Shown piece after piece: positions 9,368-16,698 of a stretch of DNA of 64,000 nt (position 1 is the first letter of the stretch; every line of letters begins with the position of its first letter). Both the position numbers and the translations under genes were made by a program. Source of the stretch: JBBSDP01 sp038240605 (GTDB lineage Bacteria; Planctomycetota; Phycisphaerae; Tepidisphaerales; Tepidisphaeraceae); assembly GCA_038240605.1 (NCBI GenBank), contig JBBSDP010000001.1:198808-262807 (forward strand), in the 5' to 3' direction. The notes under the pieces are model-generated. The model worked only from the letters and a program-made list of their open reading frames with translations, had not been told where the DNA came from and did no database searches.

Positions 9368-10084
9368 TTAAACGCGACGCCGACGGGCGAGCAGCCCCAG
9401 GGCGCTCATCCCAAACAGGCCCAGCGACGCCGGCTCCGGCGTGGCGATGAACCGGATTTCGTTAAAGGCGACTCGAACGTCCTGATCGCCCGGGGCGAGC
9501 AAGTTCGTCAACTTCACGTATTTCACGTTGGCGAAGGCGCCGGTCAGCGAAAAATCGACGCCAGGATCGGTCGATCCGTAAGCCCCTTCGACATATCGCG
9601 GTATGAGCGAGCCGGCCGGAACGTAGGTGACGTTGTCTGAAGAGACGAGGACGTTTGCCGACGTCAGGCTGCGTTCGCCGGCTGCTTCCCGGTCGCCGCT
9701 GTACTGCCAGAAATGCCCGCCGGTTAACGTGTATCCGGGATCAGTCGGATTGTTCACCAGCGTGTAGATAATCGTGGGAATCGCCGGTCCGCTCGGGTCG
9801 TCATTCAGCGTCAGGATTGCGTAATTGGAGAAGAAAGAGGGCGCCGACGGGCCTGCTGTGGTCGTCGGATAGCTGACGGGCACGGAAGAGCCGGTGGTCA
9901 CCGAAGCACCGGCGTCGCTCAGGCCACTCCCGTTGATCGTCTTCGTGCCATCGGCCCCGGGAGCCGGGCTGTAGTGGCCGTTATCGACCGCCGTAACGGG
10001 ATCAACGATGATTGGGGCGGCTAAAGCACTCCCCGCAAACATCGCCACGGCCAAACCCATCAACGCCTGTCGCTGGAATCTCAT
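9368..10084 (-). CDS. PEP-CTERM sorting-domain protein
   Basis: A 238-residue secreted protein. The signal peptide is MRFQRQALMGLAVAMFAGSA with cleavage near ALA-APII. The C-terminus has the full tripartite sorting signal: TPEPASLGLFG, a hydrophobic segment, and the basic end ARRRRV. PEP-CTERM proteins are cut by an exosortase and held at or exported from the cell surface, usually in bacteria that make exopolysaccharide. The body is Gly/Ser/Thr/Asp-rich with beta-strands (ILTLNDDPSGPAIPTIIYT; VKLTNLLAPGDQDVRVAFNEI), perhaps a discoidin-like fold. A strong GAGGAG site precedes ATG 10084. No exosortase gene is in the window. Confidence 0.92.
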   Translation of the reverse strand: MRFQRQALMGLAVAMFAGSALAAPIIVDPVTAVDNGHYSPAPGADGTKTINGSGLSDAGASVTTGSSVPVSYPTTTAGPSAPSFFSNYAILTLNDDPSGPAIPTIIYTLVNNPTDPGYTLTGGHFWQYSGDREAAGERSLTSANVLVSSDNVTYVPAGSLIPRYVEGAYGSTDPGVDFSLTGAFANVKYVKLTNLLAPGDQDVRVAFNEIRFIATPEPASLGLFGMSALGLLARRRRV

Positions 10085-10364
10085 CAGGATCTCCTCTCCG
10101 CGAACTCGCGGGAAATAAATAGATCACTCGATTGACGACGCGGGGGAGCTTTCGACTGCAGGTCCGAATTCCGCCTTCAACCGAAGACGATTCCACAGAG
10201 GCTGGACGACCCATCGCCCTCGAATTCCACTGACGCTCTGCCGCGTACGATGCATTAATACATGATGGAAACGGATCGAGGCTTCCGTTTCTCGACGGAA
10301 GAGTTGTCAGATTCGCCAGAAGTGAAATGAGAGCTACAACAAATACACTTGGTGGATTGCGAAC

Positions 10365-11315
10365 CTATCGCCGGGTGTGCTTGGGAGAACGTCCCATGTA
10401 TTGCCGGAACGAGGCCTCAAAGTGGCTGACGCTCTCAAATCCCACGGCGGCAGCGACGTCGATGATGCCACGGTCCGTCGTCGCCAGCAGCGATGCCGCC
10501 CGCTGGATCCGGTAGGCTCGGAGATAACGCCCCCACGGAATGCCGAGGGATTCACGAAAAATTTCCTTCAGGCGGGTCTGGCTGACGCAGAGGGCATCGG
10601 CCAGTTCGCTGGCATAAACGGGCTGGGAATAGTTCGCGTGAAGGTATCGCAGGGCCGACTCGATGTGCGACCAGTTCGCCTGGTCGCGCTGCTCGCGCAG
10701 CGATTCCCGTGCGTGATGGTCGGCCGGTTCGCCCCTCCCGCGGCTTCCCCCTTTACGTTCACGCTCCCATCGCACCAGGTCGAGCACCATCTGCGCCAGC
10801 AGTGTCCGCAGACGGAGTTGACGGCCCAGACGCCGGCCTGCGGACTCCGCGGCCACCTCGCGAATCTGCCGCACGAGCCGGCGGCGCAGGGCGGGCGGCG
10901 GGCGCACCAGGCGGTCGGCAATCGAGTTGCCTTCGGAGAATCGACGCAGCAGCGCCAGCCCGTCGGCGCCGCCGGTCTCGATCAGGACGCCGGGGAGAAA
11001 ATAGACGGTGATGAAGCGCGTCGGGTAGCGGACGATCTCATGCCAGTGCGGCAACCCCGGCCCGGCGAGAAAGACGTCGCCGGCGCGGCGCACCGCCTTC
11101 TCTCCGCCGACGTATTGCACGCCTTCACCGGAGAGGTTGATGTTGAACTCACAGTACGGGTGGCGCTCAGGATAGGGGATGGCCGGACCGGAGCGGACTT
11201 CGCCAGTGCGTACCCATGTGGGCGTGAGCGCGTCCAGCGGTTGGGCGTTCTCCTGGACATCGGAGAGCCAGAGCAATTCCAGTGGCCGGGATGCGACGGG
11301 GGTGATCGCCGGCAT
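10365..11315 (-). CDS. AraC family transcriptional regulator
   Basis: About 316 residues. The N-terminal half is an AraC-type cupin sensor (PYCEFNINLSGEGVQYVGG; AGDVFLAGPGLPHWHEI). The C-terminal 100 residues hold two helix-turn-helix motifs: QPVYASELADALCVSQTRLK and the conserved recognition segment IIDVAAAVGFESVSHFEASF followed by RQYMGRSPKHTRR. The linker is Arg/Gly-rich. Such regulators usually answer to a sugar or cell-surface metabolite. ATG 11315 has a GAGAGGGGGG Shine-Dalgarno-like stretch upstream; ATG 11333, directly abutting the preceding stop codon, is the alternative. It lies directly after the prepilin-like gene, and the PEP-CTERM gene follows 280 bases downstream. Confidence 0.9.
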   Translation of the reverse strand: MPAITPVASRPLELLWLSDVQENAQPLDALTPTWVRTGEVRSGPAIPYPERHPYCEFNINLSGEGVQYVGGEKAVRRAGDVFLAGPGLPHWHEIVRYPTRFITVYFLPGVLIETGGADGLALLRRFSEGNSIADRLVRPPPALRRRLVRQIREVAAESAGRRLGRQLRLRTLLAQMVLDLVRWERERKGGSRGRGEPADHHARESLREQRDQANWSHIESALRYLHANYSQPVYASELADALCVSQTRLKEIFRESLGIPWGRYLRAYRIQRAASLLATTDRGIIDVAAAVGFESVSHFEASFRQYMGRSPKHTRR

Positions 11316-11333
11316 GCAAGGCCCCCCTCTCAT

Positions 11334-12085
11334 TCATCGCCAGGTGGGAGGCTGACCATTCCAGGCATTGAAGTACGCCGGATCGTTCTCGTGCGACACG
11401 TCGAGTGAGTCGACGTGAAAATCGCAGAAGAGGACGTTCGCCAGCCTGCCGCTGCGAGCAGCGTTTGTCACGGTCGGGTCGTACGCGTCCTGCGGGCGCC
11501 AGCGTTTGTCGTGGCGGGTGGAGAGCCGCTCCACGGCTCCGAGCCCCGCCGTCGGACTATACCAATAGTAATATCGCGAGTTGTCGCAAATCTCCACGTC
11601 CACAAGCAGCGCCTTCTGCCACGGCTGCTCGATCTGGTTCAACCGCAGGAGGTAGACCTGCGCGTTGAACGCGAAGCTGAACGGGTAACGGACTCCCGCC
11701 CAGGTAATCGGATGGTTGATCGGATCGAAGTCCGCGGGGCACTGGAGGAGCGCGGCGAAATTGTCGGCGGTGATGTACCGGCAGAGGGCCGAATCCTTCA
11801 CCTGGGCCGGCGGCATCCATGCCAGCCACTCATCGGAGTCCGGGTTGGGCTTGTCCTCGGTATCCGGGAGGGTCCAGCGGTTGTCGTTGGTGTACATCTC
11901 GAAGGCGAGGCCGACGTGATGGAGGTTGCTCATGCACGTCACACGCCGCGCGTTGCGCTGCGCCCCCGCCAGGCGGGCATCAATAGCGCAACGAGCAGCG
12001 CGATGATGCCGATCACCACTAGCAGCTCCGCCAGCGTGAATCCGAAGGGCCCGCGCCGCACAGCGGAAACCGAAGACCGGTACAT
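11334..12085 (-). CDS. Prepilin-type N-cleavage / H-X9-DG-like protein, frameshifted
   Basis: The reading frame is broken. From ATG 12085 (GAGG upstream) the frame encodes a perfect type IV prepilin leader: basic residues, then GPFGFTLAELLVVIGIIALL, up to LLMPAW, and then hits a stop. The rest (AGAQRNARRVTCMSNLHHVG... to the stop at 11334) continues in the frame one base back. One extra base between 11963 and 11974 would join them; a run of five C (11963-11967) is the likely site. The C-terminal part has NVLFCDFHVDSL, like the H-X9-DG end of DUF1559-type proteins. These are pseudopilin-like exported proteins common in planctomycetes. Either a sequencing indel or a real pseudogene. Confidence 0.8.
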
Positions 12086-12200
12086 CGATCGCCTCGTCCA
12101 AAGATAGGTTGACAGACGCCAAGTAATATACGACGGGAATGAGATCGCGGTCGTGCGAAAATCGGCGGTTCTTTGACGATTTCAGAGAGGGGAAGGAAAC

Positions 12201-12318
12201 GATGAAGTGTGAACGATGAAGGATGAACGGCAGAGGGCAACTTGCTCCCTAAGCGTTGGGCGTTAAGCGTTCGTGCTTCAGCGCTCTTTCATTCATCGTT
12301 CATCGTTCACACTTCATC
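12201..12318. repeat. Inverted repeat flanking about 60 bases between dapB and the prepilin gene
   Basis: Arms 12201-12228 and 12291-12318 are reverse complements with 26 of 28 bases matching. They consist of GATGAA/GAACGAT-type simple sequence (and TTCATCGTTC on the other side). The loop contains further short imperfect repeats (AAGCGTT, GGCGTTAAGCGTT). It lies just downstream of dapB and could act as a transcript end, but there is no T tract. Confidence 0.65.
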
Positions 12319-12330
12319 GTTCAGTATCTT

Positions 12331-13131
12331 TCACAACCCCAGCACGTGTCCCATGTCATATCGGCCCGGCTGCTGGCCCGCTAACCAGCGGGCGGCGCGC
12401 AGGGCGCCGTGGACGAACGTGTCACGGCTGGTCGCGACGTGGGTGAGCTCCAGGCGCTCCCCCAGCGCCGCGAAGTAAGCGGTGTGGCGGCCGACCTCGT
12501 CGCCGATGCGCAGGGCGTGCATGCCGATCTCGCCTGGCTTGCGCGGGGCCTCGTCGCCGTGGCGATCATATCGCAACGCGCTGCGCTCCTTCGCGGTAGC
12601 GCGGAGGATCGCGTCGGCCAGGCCCATGGCAGTGCCGGACGGGGCGTCCTTCTTGAAACGGTGGTGCGCCTCGACGACCTCGATGTCGTAAGCGTCGCCC
12701 AGGAGCTTCGCGACCTCGCCGGCGATGCGGAACAGCACGTTCACGCCCAGGCTCATGTTCGGCGCCTGCAAGATCGGGATGCGCGCCGCGGCCCGGTCGA
12801 TCGCCGCATGGTCCTGCGCGGCAAGCCCAGTCGTCCCGACCACCATCGCGATGCCGCGATCCCCGCACGTCTTGAGCCAGTGACGCGTGGACGACGGGGT
12901 GGTGAAGTCGATCAGCACCTGCGGCGTCAGGCGAAGGTCATACGAGATCGGCATGCCGATCTTGCCGATGCCAGCCGCCTCGCCGGCATCCTGCCCCTGA
13001 GCGGCGTGCTCGGGCCGCTCGATCGCGCCCTCGATCTTGAAACCGCCGTCCTGCGTCGCGAGCGCGACCAGCCGTGCGCCCATGCGCCCTCCGGCCCCTG
13101 CGATCGCGATTGAAACGGTCTGGCTGGACAT
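12331..13131 (-). CDS. dapB: 4-hydroxy-tetrahydrodipicolinate reductase
   Basis: A 266-residue cytoplasmic enzyme that reduces HTPA with NAD(P)H in the lysine/diaminopimelate pathway. The nucleotide loop AGAGGRMG is at residues 11-18. The family signature E-A-H-H-R-F-K-K-D-A-P-S-G-T-A is at 154-168, with the catalytic His pair 156/157 and substrate Lys 161. ATG 13131 has GAGGGA 8 bases upstream. A GTG at 13146 that overlaps the thrC stop (GTGA) is the alternative start. Either way it is translationally coupled to thrC, placing two aspartate-family genes in one transcript. Confidence 0.95.
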   Translation of the reverse strand: MSSQTVSIAIAGAGGRMGARLVALATQDGGFKIEGAIERPEHAAQGQDAGEAAGIGKIGMPISYDLRLTPQVLIDFTTPSSTRHWLKTCGDRGIAMVVGTTGLAAQDHAAIDRAAARIPILQAPNMSLGVNVLFRIAGEVAKLLGDAYDIEVVEAHHRFKKDAPSGTAMGLADAILRATAKERSALRYDRHGDEAPRKPGEIGMHALRIGDEVGRHTAYFAALGERLELTHVATSRDTFVHGALRAARWLAGQQPGRYDMGHVLGL

Positions 13132-13142
13132 GAGTGCGTCCC

Positions 13143-14609
13143 TCACGCTGGGGATTCCAGATCGAACGGCTGCGTTGACCGTGGGTTCACGCCTCCCGGA
13201 TCGGCCCCGACGGCGCGGATGATGCTCGCCAGGTCGTCGTCTACCTGCAACGGCCGGTTGGCCAGACGCCCGGTTGGCTCTGTGCGCGGGGCCAAATCCT
13301 GCGCGGCTTTCATGTCGATGCCCGTGTGGTACTTCACGGTCGCGTTGGGGTCTTTCAGCTCGTGACCGGTGAGGATGCAGACGACCGAATCCGACGGCGC
13401 GATCACCTGCTCCTCGCGCAGCTTCTGAAGACCTGCGACGCTCGCGGCGCTGGCCGGCTCACATCCGAATCCGAAGCGGGCCACCCGCGCCCGGTGCTCG
13501 AGGATCTCCTCATCGCTCACCTGGCGCACCACGCCGTCCATCGCCGCCAGCGCCCGCAGGGCCTTGGAAAGGTTGACCGGCCGTCCGATCTCGATCGCGC
13601 TGGCCACCGTGTGCGCCTGGTAATTGCATTCATCCATCGCCGCGTAATATCGCTGGACGGCGTCCGCGTCGTACCAGGCGTCGGTCCAGCTCACCTTCTG
13701 CTGCTCGTGCAGCATGTAGAGCGTGTTGGCCCCGGCAGCGTTGATGACTGCCAGGCGCGGGATCTTCCGCACTAGCCCAAGCTGTTTGAGCTCCAGGTAA
13801 GCCTTGGCAAAGGCGGAGCAGTTCCCCAGGTTGCCGCCGGGCACGATGATCCAATCGGGCGGCTCCCAGTCTCGCGCCTCGAGGATGCGGTACACGATGC
13901 TCTTCTGCCCCTCGAGGCGGAACGGGTTGACGCTGTTCATCAGGTAGATGCCCAGCCGCGGCACGTCGGCCGCGATCTGCCGCACCCGCCGGAGGCAGGC
14001 GTCGAAATCACCCTTGATCTGAAGCGTGAGCGCCCCGTAATCCAGCGCCTGCGAGAGCTTGCCGACGGAGATCTTGCCGCTGCCGATGAAGACGATCCCC
14101 TGCATCTCGGCCAGTGAGGCGAAGAGCGCCAGGCTGGCGCTGGTGTTGCCGGTCGAAGCACACGCCACTCGACGGGCCCCCACCATCCGCGCGTGGGTAA
14201 AGGCGGCGGTCATCCCGTTGTCCTTGAAGCTGCCGCTGGGATTCAGTCCTTCATACTGAAGCAGCAGCTTCCCCGGCTGCATCCCCAACTCGCGCGCAAG
14301 CAGGCTGGCATCCTGGAGGACGGTGCGTCCCTCGCCGATGGTCACGATCTCGGATTCGTCTCGATAGAAAGGAAGGAGCTCGCGAAACCGCCACACGCCG
14401 GAAAAATCCGCACGGCCTGCGGATTCGGTTCCCTTGGTTCCCCAGCGCCCCTCGAAGAAGCTGAGGCTCTTGGGCACCGGCAGGCGCGACCAGTCATAGC
14501 TGACGTCGAGAAGCGCGCCGCACCGCGAGCAGGCGACCTTCACCTCGTCGATGCCGTACGTCGCCCCGCAAATGGGGTTGATGCACTGCTGGTACGCCGC
14601 GTCATTCAT
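13143..14609 (-). CDS. thrC: Threonine synthase
   Basis: A 488-residue PLP enzyme that converts O-phosphohomoserine to threonine. An N-terminal zinc-ribbon-like segment (C9, C14, C27, C30) precedes the catalytic domain. The PLP lysine lies in GLNPSGSFKDNGM (Lys129). Other family blocks are ACASTGNTSASLA, the phosphate loop PGGNLGNCSAF, and EPASAASVAGLQKL. The C-terminal 45 residues (after VKYHTGIDMKAAQDL) are a less conserved tail. The stop overlaps the possible GTG start of dapB. The 425 bases upstream hold repeats rather than a gene, so the promoter probably lies close to the start. Confidence 0.95.
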   Translation of the reverse strand: MNDAAYQQCINPICGATYGIDEVKVACSRCGALLDVSYDWSRLPVPKSLSFFEGRWGTKGTESAGRADFSGVWRFRELLPFYRDESEIVTIGEGRTVLQDASLLARELGMQPGKLLLQYEGLNPSGSFKDNGMTAAFTHARMVGARRVACASTGNTSASLALFASLAEMQGIVFIGSGKISVGKLSQALDYGALTLQIKGDFDACLRRVRQIAADVPRLGIYLMNSVNPFRLEGQKSIVYRILEARDWEPPDWIIVPGGNLGNCSAFAKAYLELKQLGLVRKIPRLAVINAAGANTLYMLHEQQKVSWTDAWYDADAVQRYYAAMDECNYQAHTVASAIEIGRPVNLSKALRALAAMDGVVRQVSDEEILEHRARVARFGFGCEPASAASVAGLQKLREEQVIAPSDSVVCILTGHELKDPNATVKYHTGIDMKAAQDLAPRTEPTGRLANRPLQVDDDLASIIRAVGADPGGVNPRSTQPFDLESPA

Positions 14610-14752
14610 TCACGCGCCAAAGGTAACGGTTGGGAAGGTCACGATCCAGTCAGTGCCAGGCGCGATGGGCGGAAGACGGGCCGTGCTTCGAACGCGCCGA
14701 CTCTGCGACACCGCCCGCAGGCCGCGCAAGGCATCGCGCGATCGCCGTAGAC

Positions 14753-14793
14753 GGCGGTACTCCGCCGATTCAGCAAGAGCGCAGCGACTCAAT
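14753..14793 (+). repeat. Dispersed 41-base repeat, copy 1
   Basis: The 41 bases starting GGCGGTACTCCGCCGATTCA recur at 52781-52821 with two mismatches that I can count. The first 14 bases form a small hairpin (GGCGG-tact-CCGCC). Confidence 0.85.
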
Positions 14794-14828
14794 TCACTCT
14801 AAAAGAAAAGATCGCTGCGCTCTTGCTG
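14771..14828. repeat. Perfect 17-bp inverted repeat (hairpin)
   Basis: CAGCAAGAGCGCAGCGA (14771-14787) and its exact reverse complement (14812-14828) surround a 24-base A-rich loop. The left arm is also the right part of the dispersed 41-base repeat, so the palindrome may have arisen by an inverted duplication of that element. Confidence 0.85.
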
Positions 14829-14893
14829 ATCTCGGTCGAGTACGGTTCGACAGGCTCACCGGAGCCGCCCGAGCCGGCGTGCGTATACGCCTT

Positions 14894-14917
14894 CATGGGC
14901 GAGGGCGCCCATGCCAC
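14894..14917 (-). repeat. GTGGCA-type dispersed element, copy 1
   Basis: On the minus strand this reads GTGGCATGGGCGCCCTCGCC plus CATG. Related copies lie inside smc (26630-26696) and twice at 52694-52753. Confidence 0.75.
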
Positions 14918-15034
14918 GTCGTCCCATGGCACGATCCGCGCTTACCTCATTGCTCTACACAAGTCCGGTGAGAAGTGAATCCAGCGCGAGCGAGTCGGGG
15001 AGAAGCCAATCTGGTTTCGCCCAAGCGGGCGTGG

Positions 15035-16075
15035 TCACCTTTCGCGCGAAACTTCCAGCTCGCGCTGACGCTGGCGTTCCGTCGCGCGTTTCAGGGCCCG
15101 CCGTTCCATCCAGGTGAGGCTCTGCATTCCATGCGCGGAAACTTTGGCGAGGATGGCGTCGATCTTCCCCTGCTCCTCTTCCTCCATGCGGGCCTGCCGG
15201 CGCAGGCGGCTCCTGCGCCATCGGCTAATGCGCCGCTTACGGCGGGGGGCATTGTTTTCCTGCGCGTACGAAAGACTGGCGCTGAAGTCCTCCGATTCCT
15301 CGGGGCCTGCGGCCCTGACGTAGGCGCGCATCTGGATGCAGTACATCAGCATGCCAGCCCACAGAACGATCATCAGAAACTGCCGGGTCGCGATGGAGAC
15401 CATCGCCATCACCACTGCCCCGATGATCCCGGTCACACAGGCGAAAATCATCGACTTGTACCAGCCGAATTTCGGCCAGAGGATCGACTGAAGCATCTGG
15501 CCGCCGTCCAGCGGAAAGATCGGCAGCAGATTGAACAGGAGGAGCGCCAAGCTGGTCACATAGATCCAGCTCAGGTGAAAGTAAAGGCTGAACCAACTGT
15601 GGAAATCGAACAGTGCCGACTTGAGCGATTGGTGTACGTAATGCCGGATCCCCCACATTGCCAGCGCGGTAATCAGGCAGATGATCACGTTCACCGCTGG
15701 TCCCCCGGCCACCGTTAGAAACGTGGGCAGTGGACGGCGCGGTGGAGTGGCCAATGCCAGGCCGCCGAGGGGCGTCATCAGGATTTCGTCGGCATCTCCT
15801 CCAACCCAACGGGCGGTAAAGCAATGCCCGAACTCGTGCAATAGCACGATCCCGAACAGGATGATGATGCTCTCGACACTCGGCTGCCAGGAAGCGCCAG
15901 GCCACACGCCGAAGATCAGCACGAGTAGCGCAAAAACGATGAACGACGAGTGGAGGTAAACATGGATGCCCCGGAACCGAAAAACCGGTAAGCGCCCGGT
16001 TGATAGCCAGCCCAATATCCCGCCGCCCAGCGGCTGGCTTCGGTCGCGATAATAGCTTCGGTCCTGCCATCCCAT
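15035..16075 (-). CDS. Site-2 protease family (M50) membrane metalloprotease
   Basis: A 346-residue intramembrane zinc protease. Five or so hydrophobic segments cover residues 38-250. The zinc motif HEFGH is at 80-84 in the second segment, and the third ligand is Asp190 in NLLPIFPLDGGQ. The N-terminal HVYLHSSFIVFALLVL segment and the conserved TVAGGPAVNV loop support the short S2P/SpoIVFB-like class without a PDZ domain. The C-terminal 90 residues are strongly basic and charged (RRKRRISRWRRSRLRRQ), likely cytoplasmic. Its target is unknown; S2Ps usually release regulators from membranes. It starts 2 bases after the NUDIX stop, so the two genes form an operon. Confidence 0.9.
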   Translation of the reverse strand: MGWQDRSYYRDRSQPLGGGILGWLSTGRLPVFRFRGIHVYLHSSFIVFALLVLIFGVWPGASWQPSVESIIILFGIVLLHEFGHCFTARWVGGDADEILMTPLGGLALATPPRRPLPTFLTVAGGPAVNVIICLITALAMWGIRHYVHQSLKSALFDFHSWFSLYFHLSWIYVTSLALLLFNLLPIFPLDGGQMLQSILWPKFGWYKSMIFACVTGIIGAVVMAMVSIATRQFLMIVLWAGMLMYCIQMRAYVRAAGPEESEDFSASLSYAQENNAPRRKRRISRWRRSRLRRQARMEEEEQGKIDAILAKVSAHGMQSLTWMERRALKRATERQRQRELEVSRER

Positions 16076-16077
16076 GG

Positions 16078-16620
16078 CTAGCGCTTCTCTTCCCGGTAGA
16101 ACATGTCATACATCAGGAGCGTGGCGATCGTCTTGGCATCCTGGATCTCTCCATGCCGGATCATGTCGATCGCTTCTGCCCACGTAACAGGCAGCACTTC
16201 GATCTCCTCGCCCTCCTCGCGGGCCGTCTCCGCCGGATGTAAATCGTATGCCGCAAAGACGTACATCTTCTCGCTGAGGATTCCCGGCGACGTGAAGAAC
16301 GGCATGAGCGGCCTGAGCCGCGTTGCCAGGTAGCCGGTTTCTTCCAGTAACTCGCGACCGGCACAGTTCATCGGGTCTTCGTTTTTCTCCAGGGTTCCGG
16401 CGGGCAATTCGAGCAGCGCCTGTCCGATCGCGTAACGATAATTTCGGATCAGCACCAGCCGGCCGTCGTTCAGGAAGCCCAGCACCACCACCGCGCCCGG
16501 GTGCGCGCAAACCTCACGGCGATGCCGCTTTCCGGTCTCCTCGTTCTCCAGGTGATGGAGCTCGAGGCGCACCTTCGTGCCGTCATAGACGATCTGCTTT
16601 TCAATCAATCGCTGAGACAC
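16078..16620 (-). CDS. NUDIX hydrolase, ADP-ribose pyrophosphatase-like
   Basis: About 180 residues from a GTG at 16620. The Nudix box is complete: G-T-L-E-K-N-E-D-P-M-N-C-A-G-R-E-L-L-E-E-T-G, fitting G-x5-E-x7-R-E-x2-E-E-x-G. Upstream VVLGFLNDGRLVLIRNYRYA and the LELPAG just before the box match ADP-ribose/NDP-sugar diphosphatases, which recycle nucleotide sugars or ADP-ribose in the cytoplasm. A TTG at 16668 would start upstream of a TATAAT box, so I prefer the GTG, which has GAAGG 8 bases before it. It is the first gene of the operon with the M50 protease. Confidence 0.9.
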   Translation of the reverse strand: MSQRLIEKQIVYDGTKVRLELHHLENEETGKRHRREVCAHPGAVVVLGFLNDGRLVLIRNYRYAIGQALLELPAGTLEKNEDPMNCAGRELLEETGYLATRLRPLMPFFTSPGILSEKMYVFAAYDLHPAETAREEGEEIEVLPVTWAEAIDMIRHGEIQDAKTIATLLMYDMFYREEKR

Positions 16621-16641
16621 CGGCCTCACCTTCGTGGTTGG

Positions 16642-16670
16642 ATTATAGTCCCGGACTAGCGGCGGCAATC
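16642..16670 (-). promoter_or_regulatory. Likely promoter of the NUDIX-M50 operon
   Basis: The minus strand has a perfect TATAAT (16642-16647). A weak -35 (ATTGCC or TTGCCG, spacer 15-16 bases) lies upstream. The predicted transcript start is about 15 bases before the GTG at 16620. Confidence 0.4.
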
Positions 16671-16698
16671 TCGATCAATTCCAACAGCAACCCGCCCG

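Larger units (their letters stand above)
14610..15034. other. 425-base gap with repeats, no gene
   Basis: No convincing reading frame is seen. The gap contains a 41-base segment repeated at 52.78 kb, a 17-bp perfect inverted repeat, and one copy of the GTGGCA-type dispersed element; these are listed separately. The thrC promoter should lie at its left end and the end of the M50 protease transcript at its right end. Confidence 0.7.
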
